Assembly: GCF_002292295.1 (NCBI RefSeq)
Contig: NZ_DBBS01000020.1
Coordinates: 118,806 to 182,805 of the forward strand
Direction of reading: 5' to 3'
Length of the DNA: 64,000 bases
From: Sphingomonas sp. UBA978
Lineage (GTDB): Bacteria; Pseudomonadota; Alphaproteobacteria; Sphingomonadales; Sphingomonadaceae
Made by a program: the position numbers and the translations under genes. Each line of letters starts with the position of its first letter. Within the stretch, counting starts at the first letter, position 1. Positions 46,049 to 54,731 of the stretch are shown piece after piece. The notes under the pieces are model-generated. The model made no database searches and was not told the origin of the DNA. It was given only the letters and a program-made list of their open reading frames with translations.

Positions 46049-47251
46049 CTATCCCGCCAACCCGTTCAGATAGGCCGGTATCTTGTCGGGATCGAAGGCG
46101 CGCCCGTCGAAGAAGCGGTCGCTGCCGAGGATCAGCCGCCCCTGCGTCGCGCCGACGCCGGTCGCCGAATCGATCGATCCTTCCATTTTCGAACTCGCCC
46201 CCGGCAGTGTCGCCGACGATCCGGCGAGCGCCGCGCGATAGAGATCGGGCCGGAACACGCCCTCCGCCGCCTTCGCTTCCTCGGGGGAAAAGGGCGTGCC
46301 GTCCCAGCGCGTCATCTGCGAATAGAGCCACGCCGCCTGGCTGCGCCACGGGAAGTTCGCCGCCTCGCGATACTGGAACATGAAATCGGGGATGTGCAGC
46401 GCCTCGGCATCCTGCGCCAGCCGCACCCGGTCGGTGATCGCGCGCAGCACCGTCGCGGCGGGGGCGGCGCAATATTCCGGTCGCGACAGGATCGCGGCAC
46501 TGTCCTCCGCGGTATCGGGCGCGAGGAAATGCGCGGCGGCGCGGTGCAAGGCGCGCAGCAGCGCCGCAACCTCGTCGCCGCGCTCCGCCATCGTGTCGTT
46601 GCGCAGCGCCAGCACCTTCTCGACCCCGCGCCGCCAGATCTGCGCGGTGACCAAAGCAATGCGGCCGACGCCGCGATCGACCGCGATGCTGTTCCACGGT
46701 TCGCCGACGCAGATGCCGTCGACCTCGCCCGCCGCGAGCGCGTCCGCGGCGAAGGGCGGGCTGGTGACGACGATCTCGATATCGCGATCGGGCTGGATGC
46801 CGACCGCGGCCAGCCAGTAGCGCAGCATGTAATTGTGACTGGAATAGCGATGGACGACGCCGAAGCGCAGCGGCGTTCCCGCCGCGGCCCGCGCCGTCGC
46901 CACCGCGCGCAGCCGCGCGCCGAGCGCCACCGGATCGGCGAGCCCGTCGCCCAGCTCCACCGCCTGAGCCAGCGCGGTCGACAGCGTCACCGCATTGCCG
47001 TTCAGCCCGAGCACGAACGGCACGCTCAGCGGCACCGCCGGCCGGCCGCGGCCGAGCGTGGTCGCGATCGCCAGCGGGGCGATCAGATGCGCGGCATCGG
47101 TATGGCCGTAGAGCAGCCGGTCGCGCACCGTCGCCCAGGTCATGTCGCGGACCAGCTCGATGCCGACGCCTTCGGCCGCGGCAAAGCCCTGTTCGTGCGC
47201 CAGGATCGGCAGCGCGGCGTCGACCAGCGGCAGGAAGCCGATGCGGAACAT
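46049..47251 (-). CDS. nasS: NasS-type nitrate/nitrite sensor (NrtA-like, cytoplasmic)
   Basis: A 400-residue protein of the NrtA/CmpA nitrate-binding family. It begins 'MFRIGFLPLVDAALPILA' with no signal peptide, which fits the cytoplasmic sensor NasS rather than a periplasmic ABC binding protein; no ABC permease or ATPase is nearby. 'HRYSSHNYMLRYWLAAVGI', 'GEVDGICVGEPWNSIA' and 'YREAANFPWRSQAAWLYSQM' are characteristic. In NasST systems NasS binds NasT until nitrate or nitrite is present. The ATG at 47251 follows GGGAG by about 7 bases; a GTG at 47254 is the alternative. The gene overlaps the nasT stop. Confidence 0.9.
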   Translation of the reverse strand: MFRIGFLPLVDAALPILAHEQGFAAAEGVGIELVRDMTWATVRDRLLYGHTDAAHLIAPLAIATTLGRGRPAVPLSVPFVLGLNGNAVTLSTALAQAVELGDGLADPVALGARLRAVATARAAAGTPLRFGVVHRYSSHNYMLRYWLAAVGIQPDRDIEIVVTSPPFAADALAAGEVDGICVGEPWNSIAVDRGVGRIALVTAQIWRRGVEKVLALRNDTMAERGDEVAALLRALHRAAAHFLAPDTAEDSAAILSRPEYCAAPAATVLRAITDRVRLAQDAEALHIPDFMFQYREAANFPWRSQAAWLYSQMTRWDGTPFSPEEAKAAEGVFRPDLYRAALAGSSATLPGASSKMEGSIDSATGVGATQGRLILGSDRFFDGRAFDPDKIPAYLNGLAG

Positions 47252-47829
47252 CACAAATCTCCCATCAGCGCGTCGCTGGTGACGATCGCCTCGGCGATCT
47301 CGGCGATGCGCCGGTTCGATTGCATCGCGTGGCTGCGCAGCAGCGCATAGGCGGCGGGCTCGTCCAGCCCGCGCCGTTTCATCAGGATCGCCTTGGCCCG
47401 GTCGACCGCCTGCCGGTCGGCGAGCGCGTTCTTCGCCTCGGCCAGTTCGTTCTGGAGCCGCGCGAACGCCTGAAAGCGGCGCACCGCGAGGTCGAGCACC
47501 GGCTTGATCCGCTGCTTGGCGAGCCCGTCGACGATATAGGCGGACACGCCCGCATCGACCGCGGCGGCGGTGGATTCGGCATCGCTCTGGTCGACGAACA
47601 TCGCGATCGGGCGGGCGAGCGCGCGGCTCATCGCGAAGAAATCCTCCAGCACGTCGCGACTGGGATTTTCGAGGTTGACCAGCACCACCTCGGGCCGTGC
47701 CGCCTCCAGCTGCGCGAGCAGCGGCCCGGCGGGATCGATCAGCGCGAGGTCGCCGAGCCCCGCCTCGCGCAGCCCTTCGGAGATGATCGCGGCACGCGTC
47801 GTGCTGGTGTCGATGATCGCGATCCGCAT
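47251..47829 (-). CDS. nasT: NasT-type ANTAR antitermination regulator
   Basis: A 192-residue RNA-binding regulator. Residues 1-120 are a receiver-like domain ('IAIIDTSTTRAAIISEGL'), but the phosphate-accepting Asp position reads 'VVLVNLENPS' with Asn, so phosphorylation is unlikely. The C-terminal ANTAR domain (about 130-190) has 'AVDRAKAILMKRRGLDEPAAYALLRSHAM'-type features (segments 'AKAILMKRRG', 'AYALLRSHAMQ'). NasT binds leader RNA of nas operons to prevent termination, and NasS holds it inactive without nitrate. ATG 47829 is where homology starts. It is transcribed with nasS just upstream of the nas operon. Confidence 0.9.
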   Translation of the reverse strand: MRIAIIDTSTTRAAIISEGLREAGLGDLALIDPAGPLLAQLEAARPEVVLVNLENPSRDVLEDFFAMSRALARPIAMFVDQSDAESTAAAVDAGVSAYIVDGLAKQRIKPVLDLAVRRFQAFARLQNELAEAKNALADRQAVDRAKAILMKRRGLDEPAAYALLRSHAMQSNRRIAEIAEAIVTSDALMGDL

Positions 47830-47964
47830 CGCGCCACTATGCTGCCCTGCGGCATAAAGCCAAGCGCGACGTGCGGCGGCGGGCGACATCCGCGGTTCAT
47901 CGGCGCGCTCTATGGCCGGACAGGCCGGTTGCTTTCGCCGGGCACCTCCGGGACAAGGACGCGC

Positions 47965-48633
47965 ATGAACACTTCCGGTGCGACGATGATGACGGTGACG
48001 CCCCAGCGACGCGCCGGGCGGCCGAGCCGCGAAGAGGCGCGCGCGATCGAGACGCTGATCCTCGATCGCACCATCGACGCGCTGCGCGACGCCCGTTACG
48101 CGACGCTGTCGATCGATGCGCTGGCGCAGGACATCGGCGTCACCAAACAGACGATCTATCGCCGCTTTCCCAGCAAGGACGCGCTGATCGACGCGGCGGT
48201 CCAGCACCGGATGGACGAACTCTACGCCTTCGCCCGCGATACCGCCGACGGTGCCGACGACCCGATCGCGGCGCTGCGCGCCTTCACCCGGCATATGTTC
48301 ACCCTGCTGCTCAAACCCGAGAATATCGGATTGAACATCTTCATCACCCACGCGTCGCTCACCGACGCCGGCTTCGCGCTGCGGCAGCGGCACTGGCATG
48401 CGATGCTGATGGCGCCGATCACCGGCGCGATCGCGACGGCGCAGCAACAGGGGCTGCTCGCCGTGGGCGATCCAGGCTGCATGGCGCACATGCTGTTCGA
48501 CCTGCTCTCCGGACCCGTCAACCGGTCGCGCATCGTGCTCGACCCGCAGGCCGCGCTCGACGGATTGTGCGAGGAGGGCGCGTTCGATTACCGGTTCCGC
48601 GCCTTCCTGACGCTGTACGGCGTGCCCTGCTAA
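47965..48633 (+). CDS. TetR family transcriptional regulator
   Basis: A 222-residue repressor. The helix-turn-helix lies at about 35-75 ('ATLSIDALAQDIGVTKQTIY' with 'RRFPSKDALI'), the rest is the helical ligand domain ending in '...FLTLYGVPC'. AAGGA at 47955-47959 precedes ATG 47965. It is divergent from nasT and convergent with the MscS-type channel, with only 3 bp between the stops. No target gene can be named; a link to nasT or to the neighbouring channel is not supported by any visible site. Confidence 0.87.
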   Translation: MNTSGATMMTVTPQRRAGRPSREEARAIETLILDRTIDALRDARYATLSIDALAQDIGVTKQTIYRRFPSKDALIDAAVQHRMDELYAFARDTADGADDPIAALRAFTRHMFTLLLKPENIGLNIFITHASLTDAGFALRQRHWHAMLMAPITGAIATAQQQGLLAVGDPGCMAHMLFDLLSGPVNRSRIVLDPQAALDGLCEEGAFDYRFRAFLTLYGVPC

Positions 48634-48636
48634 GCG

Positions 48637-51027
48637 TTAGTGGTCGCCGGGTCCCGGTACGTCTTTAGCAACCAGTTCCAGCCGCTGCGGCACGGTGCCG
48701 AGGTCGACGCCCTCGCTCCGCATCCGGCGCAATAGCTCCAGCAGTACGTCGCTCTTCGCGGCTCCGGTGTTGCGGGGGCTGGAGACGTGACCATAGCAAT
48801 TGAACAGGATGCGCCCGTCGGCGATGCCGTCGAGCTGGACGAGCGGCGCGGGCGCGTCGAGGATCGCGGGTTCGTTGGCGAACGTCTCCAGCACCAGCGC
48901 CTTCACCCGGTCGGCATTAGTGGCGATCGGCACGGAAAACTGGATCTGGATGCGGCCCAGCGGGCCGGCAAGCGTCTTGTTGAGCACCGATTTGGTGATG
49001 AGCTCCGAATTCGGCACGATCAGCGTCGAATGGTCGCCCAGCTCGATCTCGGTCGATCGCACGCTGATCCGCTTGACGTCGCCCTCGTCGGTGCCGACGC
49101 GGATGAGGTCGCCGATCTTGATCGGCCGTTCGGCGAGCAGGATCAGGCCGGACACGAAATTCTGCGTGATCGCCTGCAGGCCGAAGCCGATGCCGACCGA
49201 CAAGGCCGACAGCAGCAGTGCGATCCGTTCCATGCCGATGCCGAGCGACGCCAGCGCCCATACCACCGCCAGCGCGATGGCGAGGTAGCGCGCCACCAGC
49301 CGGATCGAATTGCGCACCGATCCGTCGAGGTCGGTGCTCGGCAGATAGCGCTGGTCGAGCCAGCCGGTGAACTGCCGGACGAGGAACAGGCCGAGGGCGA
49401 GCACCGCGACGAAGCGCAGGATGGTGCCCGGCGAGATCGAGACGCCACCGACCTCGACACCGCGGGCGAGGCCGCCGACCCGGTCGAGGAACGACCCGAA
49501 GCCCGCGCCGAACGGATAGAGCAGCAGCCCGAGCGCGATGACGACGATCGCCAGTCGCAGCATCGCCGACAGCAATACGCCGAACTGGTCGATCGCGCTC
49601 GGGCCGACGCCCATGCCGTGGCGCAGCGTCTGCCCGATCCGGCTGTCGCGCTGGAACAGGCTGGTCGCGACATCGTCGACCACGACCATCAGCAGATAGG
49701 TGCAGACCGCCAGCAGCGTCGCCCAGACGACGAACTGCGCGACGGTGATGGCGAGGCCGACATAGCCGATCAGCAGCGCCAAGCCGGCTCCCGCGACGAC
49801 CAGCCACAAGGTCAGCGTAATCGCGCCGACACCGGCGCTGGTGGCGGCCTCCCGCTCGCTTTCGCCGTCCGCGGCCTCGGCGGCGCGCAGCCGCCCGACG
49901 ATCAGCAGCGTCCCGCCGATCAGCAGCAGGTGGACGACGACTTCGGCGACTTCCAGTCCCAGCAAAGCGGTCGGGCTGGCGCCGATTGCGCTGTTGAAGG
50001 CGCCGAGCAGGATGACGACGAAGGTGAGGGCGGCGAACGCCCAGCCGACCGGCCGCAGCGCGGTCGCTGCGGCATCGGACAGGGGCACGACCCGCCATGA
50101 CGGCTGGCTCGCCATCAGGAAGGCGGCGGCGACCGCGGCGGTGAAGCCGGCGAACCCGGCCGCGCCGACGAAGGCGTCGGCCAGCCCGCTCCACGACGGG
50201 GCGATCAGCGCCGACCAGCGCAGCCCCTGGACGAACAGAAAGGCGGCGGCGGTCGGCATCGCCGTGCCGATCAGCACCCGCCACAGCGCATTGGCCGATC
50301 GCCGCACCCGATGGCCCGGCGCGTCCGCGATCAGATACCGCTGCCCCATGCGCCGCAGCAGCTGCCGGACCGGCAGCAGCAGCGCGATCGCCAGCAACGC
50401 GCCGAGCAGCGCGCCCCAGGGCAGACCGCCGCGCAGGCCCGTCTCGACCTGCGTCCATTCGCGGCCCATGAAGGTCGTGATCCGGCGCGCATCGCGGGGC
50501 AGGGCGGCGAACAGCTCGCTCCAGAACCGCGGCGCGAGCGGGGAGGCGGAGCGGACCGCGATCCGTTCGCCGATCTCCGCAGCGTCGGTCTGATCGATCT
50601 CGGTGACCAGCTGCCCGGCCTCGACCGCGATCAGCTGGCCGCGCTTGACCTTCGAATCGAGTGAGTTGCGCGCGAGCGCCAGCGCGCGGCGTTCGTTGCG
50701 GATGTCGGCCGCCTCGACCACGCCGGCGACGGGCGGTCCGAGTCCCGCGATCCGGGCATCGACGAGCGCCAGTTGTCCGCGCAGCTGGTCCGCCGCCTCG
50801 CGCGCGTCGCCCTGCGCGGACAGCGCCTCGTCGCGCAGCTTGCCGCGGGCGGCGCGGTCGGTGCGCGTGTCGAGTGCGCGGTCGACCGCGTTCAGCGCGG
50901 TTTCGGCGGTGGTCAGTTGACCGGTGGCGGCATCGATCGGCGAGGGCTGCGCCGTCGCGGGCACCGCCAGCGCGAGCAGCAGCAGGACCCAGAGCCGCGC
51001 CACCGTCGCCATCGCCCGTCTGCCCAC
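48637..51027 (-). CDS. DUF3772 / MscS family mechanosensitive ion channel
   Basis: A 796-residue membrane channel that should open on osmotic down-shock. A signal peptide ('LWVLLLLALAVPATAQ') is followed by a periplasmic helical, coiled-coil DUF3772 region (about 25-170), some ten membrane helices, and the MscS core: the pore helix region 'LSVGIGFGLQAITQNFVSG', then 'LAERPIKIGDLIRVG' and the C-terminal beta and alpha/beta domain. GTG 51027 has AAAGAGG six bases upstream and adds a charged n-region (GRR) to the signal peptide; ATG 51012 lacks a ribosome site. It is larger than MscS and similar to the MscK/MscM-like class. Confidence 0.87.
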   Translation of the reverse strand: MGRRAMATVARLWVLLLLALAVPATAQPSPIDAATGQLTTAETALNAVDRALDTRTDRAARGKLRDEALSAQGDAREAADQLRGQLALVDARIAGLGPPVAGVVEAADIRNERRALALARNSLDSKVKRGQLIAVEAGQLVTEIDQTDAAEIGERIAVRSASPLAPRFWSELFAALPRDARRITTFMGREWTQVETGLRGGLPWGALLGALLAIALLLPVRQLLRRMGQRYLIADAPGHRVRRSANALWRVLIGTAMPTAAAFLFVQGLRWSALIAPSWSGLADAFVGAAGFAGFTAAVAAAFLMASQPSWRVVPLSDAAATALRPVGWAFAALTFVVILLGAFNSAIGASPTALLGLEVAEVVVHLLLIGGTLLIVGRLRAAEAADGESEREAATSAGVGAITLTLWLVVAGAGLALLIGYVGLAITVAQFVVWATLLAVCTYLLMVVVDDVATSLFQRDSRIGQTLRHGMGVGPSAIDQFGVLLSAMLRLAIVVIALGLLLYPFGAGFGSFLDRVGGLARGVEVGGVSISPGTILRFVAVLALGLFLVRQFTGWLDQRYLPSTDLDGSVRNSIRLVARYLAIALAVVWALASLGIGMERIALLLSALSVGIGFGLQAITQNFVSGLILLAERPIKIGDLIRVGTDEGDVKRISVRSTEIELGDHSTLIVPNSELITKSVLNKTLAGPLGRIQIQFSVPIATNADRVKALVLETFANEPAILDAPAPLVQLDGIADGRILFNCYGHVSSPRNTGAAKSDVLLELLRRMRSEGVDLGTVPQRLELVAKDVPGPGDH

Positions 51028-51115
51028 GCTCAGCCTCTTTCGTCCATGCCGCTCATGCGAAGCGCCTTGGTCGAAGATGCGGCGAAAGTCACGGCCGGCG
51101 CGCTGGCCGTGACTG

Positions 51116-51919
51116 TCACCGCCAGCCGGCGTCCATCCAGTAATTGTGCGCGGTGCACATGCGCGCATCGTCGGCGGCGAGGAACAGCACCAATGCGGCG
51201 ACATCGGCCGGTTCGATCCGGCCGTCGAGGCATTGCGCCGCGACGATCTCCGCCTCGCCCTCCGGCGTGTACCATTTCTCCTGTCGCGGCGTCTTCACAT
51301 TGCCCGGGATCACCGCGTTGACGCGGATATTGTCGCGGCCGAGGTCGCGCGCGAGGCTGCGCGTCAGCCCTTCGATCGCCGCCTTGGCAGTCTGGTAGAG
51401 GATCAGGTCCTCGAGCCCGAGATGCCAGCTGATCGACCCGAAATTGACGATCGACCCGCCACCTGCGGCCTTCATCGCCGGGATCACCGCCTGCGCGGCG
51501 AAGAACTGGTGGCGCAGGTTGACGTTCATCCGCTCGTCCCAATAGGCCGGGGTGACATCGGCGATGGCGTGGCGATCGTCGTTGGCGGCATTGTTGACGA
51601 GCACGTCGACGCCGCCCAGCGCCGCCTGCAGGTCGGCGAACGTGGTGGCGAGCGCCGCGATATCGGTGAGGTCGAGCCGCCGGAAGAGCGGCACATGGTC
51701 GACGTCCGACAGGCGTTCGATCAGCGCGCGGCTGTCCGCTTCGGCGATATCGACGAAGCCGACCTTCGCGCCCTGCCGGGCGAAGGCCTCGACCAGTCCG
51801 GCACCGATCCCCGATCCGCCGCCGGTGACGATGACGCGCTTGCCGCGCAACGAAGGGTAGTGCGCGCGCCAGCCATCGGCGGCGGTCGTGTCGGTCACGT
51901 TCGTCTCCATCGTCGTCAT
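51116..51919 (-). CDS. xylB: D-xylose 1-dehydrogenase (SDR family)
   Basis: A 267-residue short-chain dehydrogenase that oxidises D-xylose to xylonolactone in the Weimberg pathway. It has 'VTGGGSGIGAG' (NAD site), 'DVLVNNAANDDRH', and the catalytic Ser162, Tyr175 and Lys179 ('FGSISWHLG', 'YQTAKA'). Segments such as 'AYWDERMNVNLRH', 'KWYTPEGEAEIVAAQCL' and the ending 'YWMDAGWR' match what I remember of Caulobacter crescentus XylB almost word for word. The ATG at 51919 overlaps the xylX stop (ATGA). Residues 1-20 are an extension relative to the Caulobacter protein. Confidence 0.92.
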   Translation of the reverse strand: MTTMETNVTDTTAADGWRAHYPSLRGKRVIVTGGGSGIGAGLVEAFARQGAKVGFVDIAEADSRALIERLSDVDHVPLFRRLDLTDIAALATTFADLQAALGGVDVLVNNAANDDRHAIADVTPAYWDERMNVNLRHQFFAAQAVIPAMKAAGGGSIVNFGSISWHLGLEDLILYQTAKAAIEGLTRSLARDLGRDNIRVNAVIPGNVKTPRQEKWYTPEGEAEIVAAQCLDGRIEPADVAALVLFLAADDARMCTAHNYWMDAGWR

Positions 51920-53058
51920 GCCCGGAGCAATCCGCGGCCGGCGAGGTTGCGGATCAATGCCGAGAGGCCGAAGCGCCATGCGGGCGCATCCTTCGAGGTC
52001 GTCACGATATTGACCAGTCGGCCCAGCTTCGGCGTCGCGATCGCGACGGTGTCGCCGACCTTGTGCGTGAAGCCCTGTCCGACGACGTCGCGATCCTGCG
52101 TCGGGGCGAACAGCGTGCCGAGGAACAGCACGAAGCCATCGGGATATTGATGCTCGCTCAGCGCCTGCCGCACGAGCTCTTCGGGATCGCGGCTGATCTG
52201 GTCCATCGCGCTGGCGCCGTCGAGCGTATAGCCGTCGGTGCCCTCGATCCGCAGCGTGATCTCGGCCCGCCGCACGTCGTCGATCGTGAAGCCGTCGTCG
52301 AACAGGCGGACGAACGCGCCGAGCGAACAGGATGCGTTATTGTCCTTCGCCTTGCCGAGCAGCAGCGCCGAGCGGCCCTCGAAATCGCGCAGGTTGACGT
52401 CGTTGCCCAATGTCGCCCCGATCGCGCGGCCGGCGGGGTCGACGAGCAGCACGACTTCGGGCTCGGGATTGTTCCACGTCGAATCGGAGCGGATGCCGAC
52501 GTCCGCGCCCCAGCCGACCGTCGCCAGCACCGGTGCCTTGGTAAAGATCTCGGCGTCGGGGCCGATCGCGACCTCCAGATATTGCGACCACAAGGCTTCG
52601 TCGATCAGCGCCTGTTTCAGCGCGGCCGCTTCGGGCGATCCCGGCTTTACGGCGCGCATGCTGCCGCCGATCCGCCCCTCAAGCCGCGCCCGCACCGCGG
52701 CTGCCGCACCGGCGTCGCCGCGTGCGCGTTCCTCGATGACGCGCTCCATCGCCGATACGGCGAAGGTGACGCCGGCCGCCTTGACGCATTGCAGGTCGAT
52801 CGGGCTGAGCAACCGCGTCTCGCCATCGACGCTCAGGCCGATCGCATCCAGCGCGCCGATCGCTTCGCCCGCTGCAGGATCGAACGCCGCTTCAGCCACC
52901 AGCTCGGCGACCGTCGGCGCGACGCGGCTCATGTCATGGGCGATGCCGCCGACGATCAGGACCGGGCAGGGGCCCTCGCCGCGATCGATGCGGCCGATCC
53001 ACCGCCCCGCGCGCCAGTCGCTGCCGAGCGCGTCGGCGGGATCGAAGGGTATCGGCAT
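51916..53058 (-). CDS. xylX: 2-keto-3-deoxy-D-xylonate dehydratase (FAH family)
   Basis: A 380-residue FAH-fold enzyme that dehydrates 2-keto-3-deoxyxylonate to alpha-ketoglutarate semialdehyde. 'GRIDRGEGPCPVLI', 'PIDLQCVKAAGVTFAVSAMERVIEERARGDA' in pieces ('DLQCVKAAGVTFAVS', 'VIEERARGDA'), 'WNNPEPEVVLLVD', 'LGNDVNLRDFEGRSALLLGK' and 'FTHKVGDTVAI' are as in Caulobacter XylX. I chose ATG 53058 because GGAG lies 9 bases upstream; ATG 53073 has no ribosome site. It forms an operon with xylB. The other Weimberg genes (xylD, xylA, xylR) are not in the window. Confidence 0.92.
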   Translation of the reverse strand: MPIPFDPADALGSDWRAGRWIGRIDRGEGPCPVLIVGGIAHDMSRVAPTVAELVAEAAFDPAAGEAIGALDAIGLSVDGETRLLSPIDLQCVKAAGVTFAVSAMERVIEERARGDAGAAAAVRARLEGRIGGSMRAVKPGSPEAAALKQALIDEALWSQYLEVAIGPDAEIFTKAPVLATVGWGADVGIRSDSTWNNPEPEVVLLVDPAGRAIGATLGNDVNLRDFEGRSALLLGKAKDNNASCSLGAFVRLFDDGFTIDDVRRAEITLRIEGTDGYTLDGASAMDQISRDPEELVRQALSEHQYPDGFVLFLGTLFAPTQDRDVVGQGFTHKVGDTVAIATPKLGRLVNIVTTSKDAPAWRFGLSALIRNLAGRGLLRA

Positions 53059-53393
53059 GGTCAGTATCTCCATGGAAGGGGCGGATCAGCGATGGCCGGC
53101 ATGCGCCGTGAGCGGGCGCCCCGGTGTGGCGTCGGCCCCGGCGTCCTCCGGCAGGCGATCGTCATGCGGCCTGTCATCCCCTGCTACGCCAGAACCTGCG
53201 TCCTGTTAGCGATACCATTGATCCCGGCGACGATCGCTGTCAATGTGACCGCCGATCGTGTATCGAGCATGCCAGGGCAACGTGGATCGCCACGGGTTGC
53301 CAATTGCCGGGTGCGCTGTTAGGGGCGGCGTTCACACGGCGCGGACCTATTGTCTGCGGCCGCTTTAGCTATTGACCGGAGTGATTGGGTTTT
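53059..53393. other. Divergent promoter region, xylX / rpsU
   Basis: About 335 bp. It contains a xylose-type operator (53204-53217) and the rpsU promoter and leader, where GGAG at 53378-53381 is rather far (12 bp) from the rpsU ATG. No additional gene is supported. Confidence 0.55.
53204..53217 (-). promoter_or_regulatory. XylR-type operator upstream of xylX
   Basis: The plus strand reads TGTTAGCGATACCA (minus: TGGTATCGCTAACA). From memory the Caulobacter xylose operator is TG(G/T)TAGCGCTA(A/C)CA, so this site differs at one position. It lies about 150 bp upstream of the xylX ATG, a position compatible with LacI-type XylR repression. Confidence 0.65.
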
Positions 53394-53600
53394 ATGCAGA
53401 TCGTCGTCCGCGACAACAATGTCGACCAGGCTCTTCGCGCGCTCAAGAAGAAGCTGCAGCGCGAGGGCGTGTATCGCGAGATGAAGCTGCGCCGTCACTA
53501 TGAGAAGCCGTCGGAAAAGCGCGCGCGCGAGCGTGCCGCCGCGGTGCGTCGTGCCCGCAAGCTCGAGCGCAAGCGCGCCGAGCGCGATGGTGCGCGTTAA
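53394..53600 (+). CDS. rpsU: 30S ribosomal protein S21
   Basis: A 68-residue basic protein starting MQIVVRDNNVDQALRALKKK and ending with the Arg/Lys/Ala-rich tail usual for S21. It binds the 30S subunit near the 3' end of 16S rRNA and helps in initiation. ATG 53394 is the family start; TTG 53385 three codons upstream is the other option and would sit closer to the GGAG at 53378. It is followed after 109 bp by the FKBP gene. Confidence 0.95.
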   Translation: MQIVVRDNNVDQALRALKKKLQREGVYREMKLRRHYEKPSEKRARERAAAVRRARKLERKRAERDGAR

Positions 53601-53709
53601 GTTCTTCTGATCGTTGCGAGGGTCGCGCCTGTATCAGGGCGGCCATCGCGACGTTTCGACACAACCAACCGGTGACGGTCGGCCCGGCACCACAACTCCA
53701 GGTGCCCCG

Positions 53710-54303
53710 ATGTCGACCGTCACTGCCGTCCCGCTGCAGCCCGTCAAACGCAGCTATCTCGTCTATCTCTGGGTTGGCATCGTGCTCGCCTGCGTCGCAG
53801 CCTTTCTCCTGGCGCGGCAGGGGGACGATTTCCTGACCCGCAATGCGCGCGCCAGCGGCGTGATGACGACGCCTTCGGGCCTTCAGTACAAGGTGCTGCA
53901 GCCCGGCCAGCCCGGGGCGGCCAAGCCGACCGATACGGACGTCGCGCTCGTCAATTACGAGGGCAAGCTGCTCGACGGCACCACCTTCGACAAGTCGCAG
54001 CAGCCGACGCCGATGCCGGTCGCGGGGGTCGTTCCCGGCTTTTCCGAAGCGCTGAAGCTGATGCCCAAGGGCGCGAAGTATCGCGTCTGGATCAAGCCGT
54101 CGCTCGGCTACGGGGCCGAGACGAAGGGGCCGATCCCGGGCAATTCCACCTTGGTGTTCGATGTCGAGCTGATCGACTTCCTGCCTGAATCGGTCGTTCG
54201 CCAGATGCAGGCACAGGCGCAGCAGCAAGGTGCGATGGGCGGCATGCCCGGCGGCGCACTCCCGCCCGGTGCGCTTCCGCCGGGCGTTCCTGCCGGCCGC
54301 TAA
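53710..54303 (+). CDS. FKBP-type peptidyl-prolyl cis-trans isomerase, membrane anchored
   Basis: A 197-residue protein with a short cytoplasmic start, one membrane helix ('YLVYLWVGIVLACVAAFLLA', about 18-38) and a periplasmic FKBP domain. Family marks are 'TTPSGLQYKVLQPG', 'VNYEGKLLDGTTFDKS', 'GVVPGFSEALKLMPKG' and 'LGYGAETKGPIPGNSTLVFDVELIDF'-type ending (pieces 'GYGAE', 'IPGNSTLVFDVELIDF'). A Gln/Gly/Pro-rich tail follows. It should speed prolyl isomerisation during folding of exported proteins. The frame upstream to 53614 is not needed; ATG 53710 starts just before the anchor. A clear terminator follows. Confidence 0.88.
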   Translation: MSTVTAVPLQPVKRSYLVYLWVGIVLACVAAFLLARQGDDFLTRNARASGVMTTPSGLQYKVLQPGQPGAAKPTDTDVALVNYEGKLLDGTTFDKSQQPTPMPVAGVVPGFSEALKLMPKGAKYRVWIKPSLGYGAETKGPIPGNSTLVFDVELIDFLPESVVRQMQAQAQQQGAMGGMPGGALPPGALPPGVPAGR

Positions 54304-54325
54304 GCATCTGAGATTATTCGCATTG

Positions 54326-54357
54326 AAAGCCGGCGCTGGGGACAGTGCCGGCTTTTT
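54326..54357 (+). terminator. Intrinsic terminator after the FKBP gene
   Basis: AAAGCCGGC (54326-54334) pairs with GCCGGCTTT (54347-54355), loop of 12, followed by TT and a further CG. It ends the FKBP transcript 23 bp after its stop. Confidence 0.82.
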
Positions 54358-54449
54358 CGTGTGCGCGTCCTGCATGGTGAAGGGGCGGCTGCCGAAAGCT
54401 CGCGCCGCTGAGCATGGCGATCGTTCGACATTCGTCGGGAGCAGAGGGT

Positions 54450-54585
54450 GTTCGCGCCGAGGCGCGGAGGACGCGGAGTGGGACCGTCCGCGGCGGCGTC
54501 GCTCTGTGATGTTCATGTGTCGGTGGGAGGATCGCGAAGACTCTGGCGCAGCGTCTCCCTGCGTTCTCCGCGCCTCCGCGCGAAC
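54450..54585. repeat. Inverted repeat with GAGGCGCGGAG arms
   Basis: The left arm 54450-54478 (GTTCGCGCCGAGGCGCGGAG...) is matched in reverse complement at about 54557-54585 with three or four mismatches, about 78 bp apart. The arms resemble the 'cgcgGAGGCGCGGAGA' dispersed repeats often seen between sphingomonad genes. Confidence 0.65.
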
Positions 54586-54678
54586 CATCCCTTTTGTTTG
54601 CCCGGAGGCGGACGTGGCCACGCGAAAGCGGACCCGGTCGATCGGACGGCGAGACGCGGCAACCCATCTGCGCCGGAC

Positions 54679-54708
54679 AAAAAAATAGCGGCCCGAAGGC
54701 CGCTATTT
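54679..54708 (-). terminator. Intrinsic terminator of the small membrane-protein gene
   Basis: On the minus strand AAATAGCGGCC (54708-54698) and GGCCGCTATTT (54693-54683) close a TTCG tetraloop and are followed by TTTT. This is a textbook strong terminator, 24 bp after the stop of the gene at 54732-54977. Confidence 0.9.
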
Positions 54709-54731
54709 CCTAGCCGAAGCTATCGGTCAGC

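Larger units (their letters stand above)
54304..54731. other. Intergenic stretch with repeat, no credible gene
   Basis: About 430 bp between the FKBP gene and the small minus-strand gene. It holds the FKBP terminator, an inverted repeat (54450-54585) and the terminator of the small gene. Open frames on both strands here (for example 54230-54688) are made of repeat sequence and show no family similarity. Confidence 0.65.

Noticed and set aside
54230..54688. Possible small ORF after the FKBP gene
   Set aside because: Its sequence consists of the terminator and an inverted repeat; no ribosome site or similarity.
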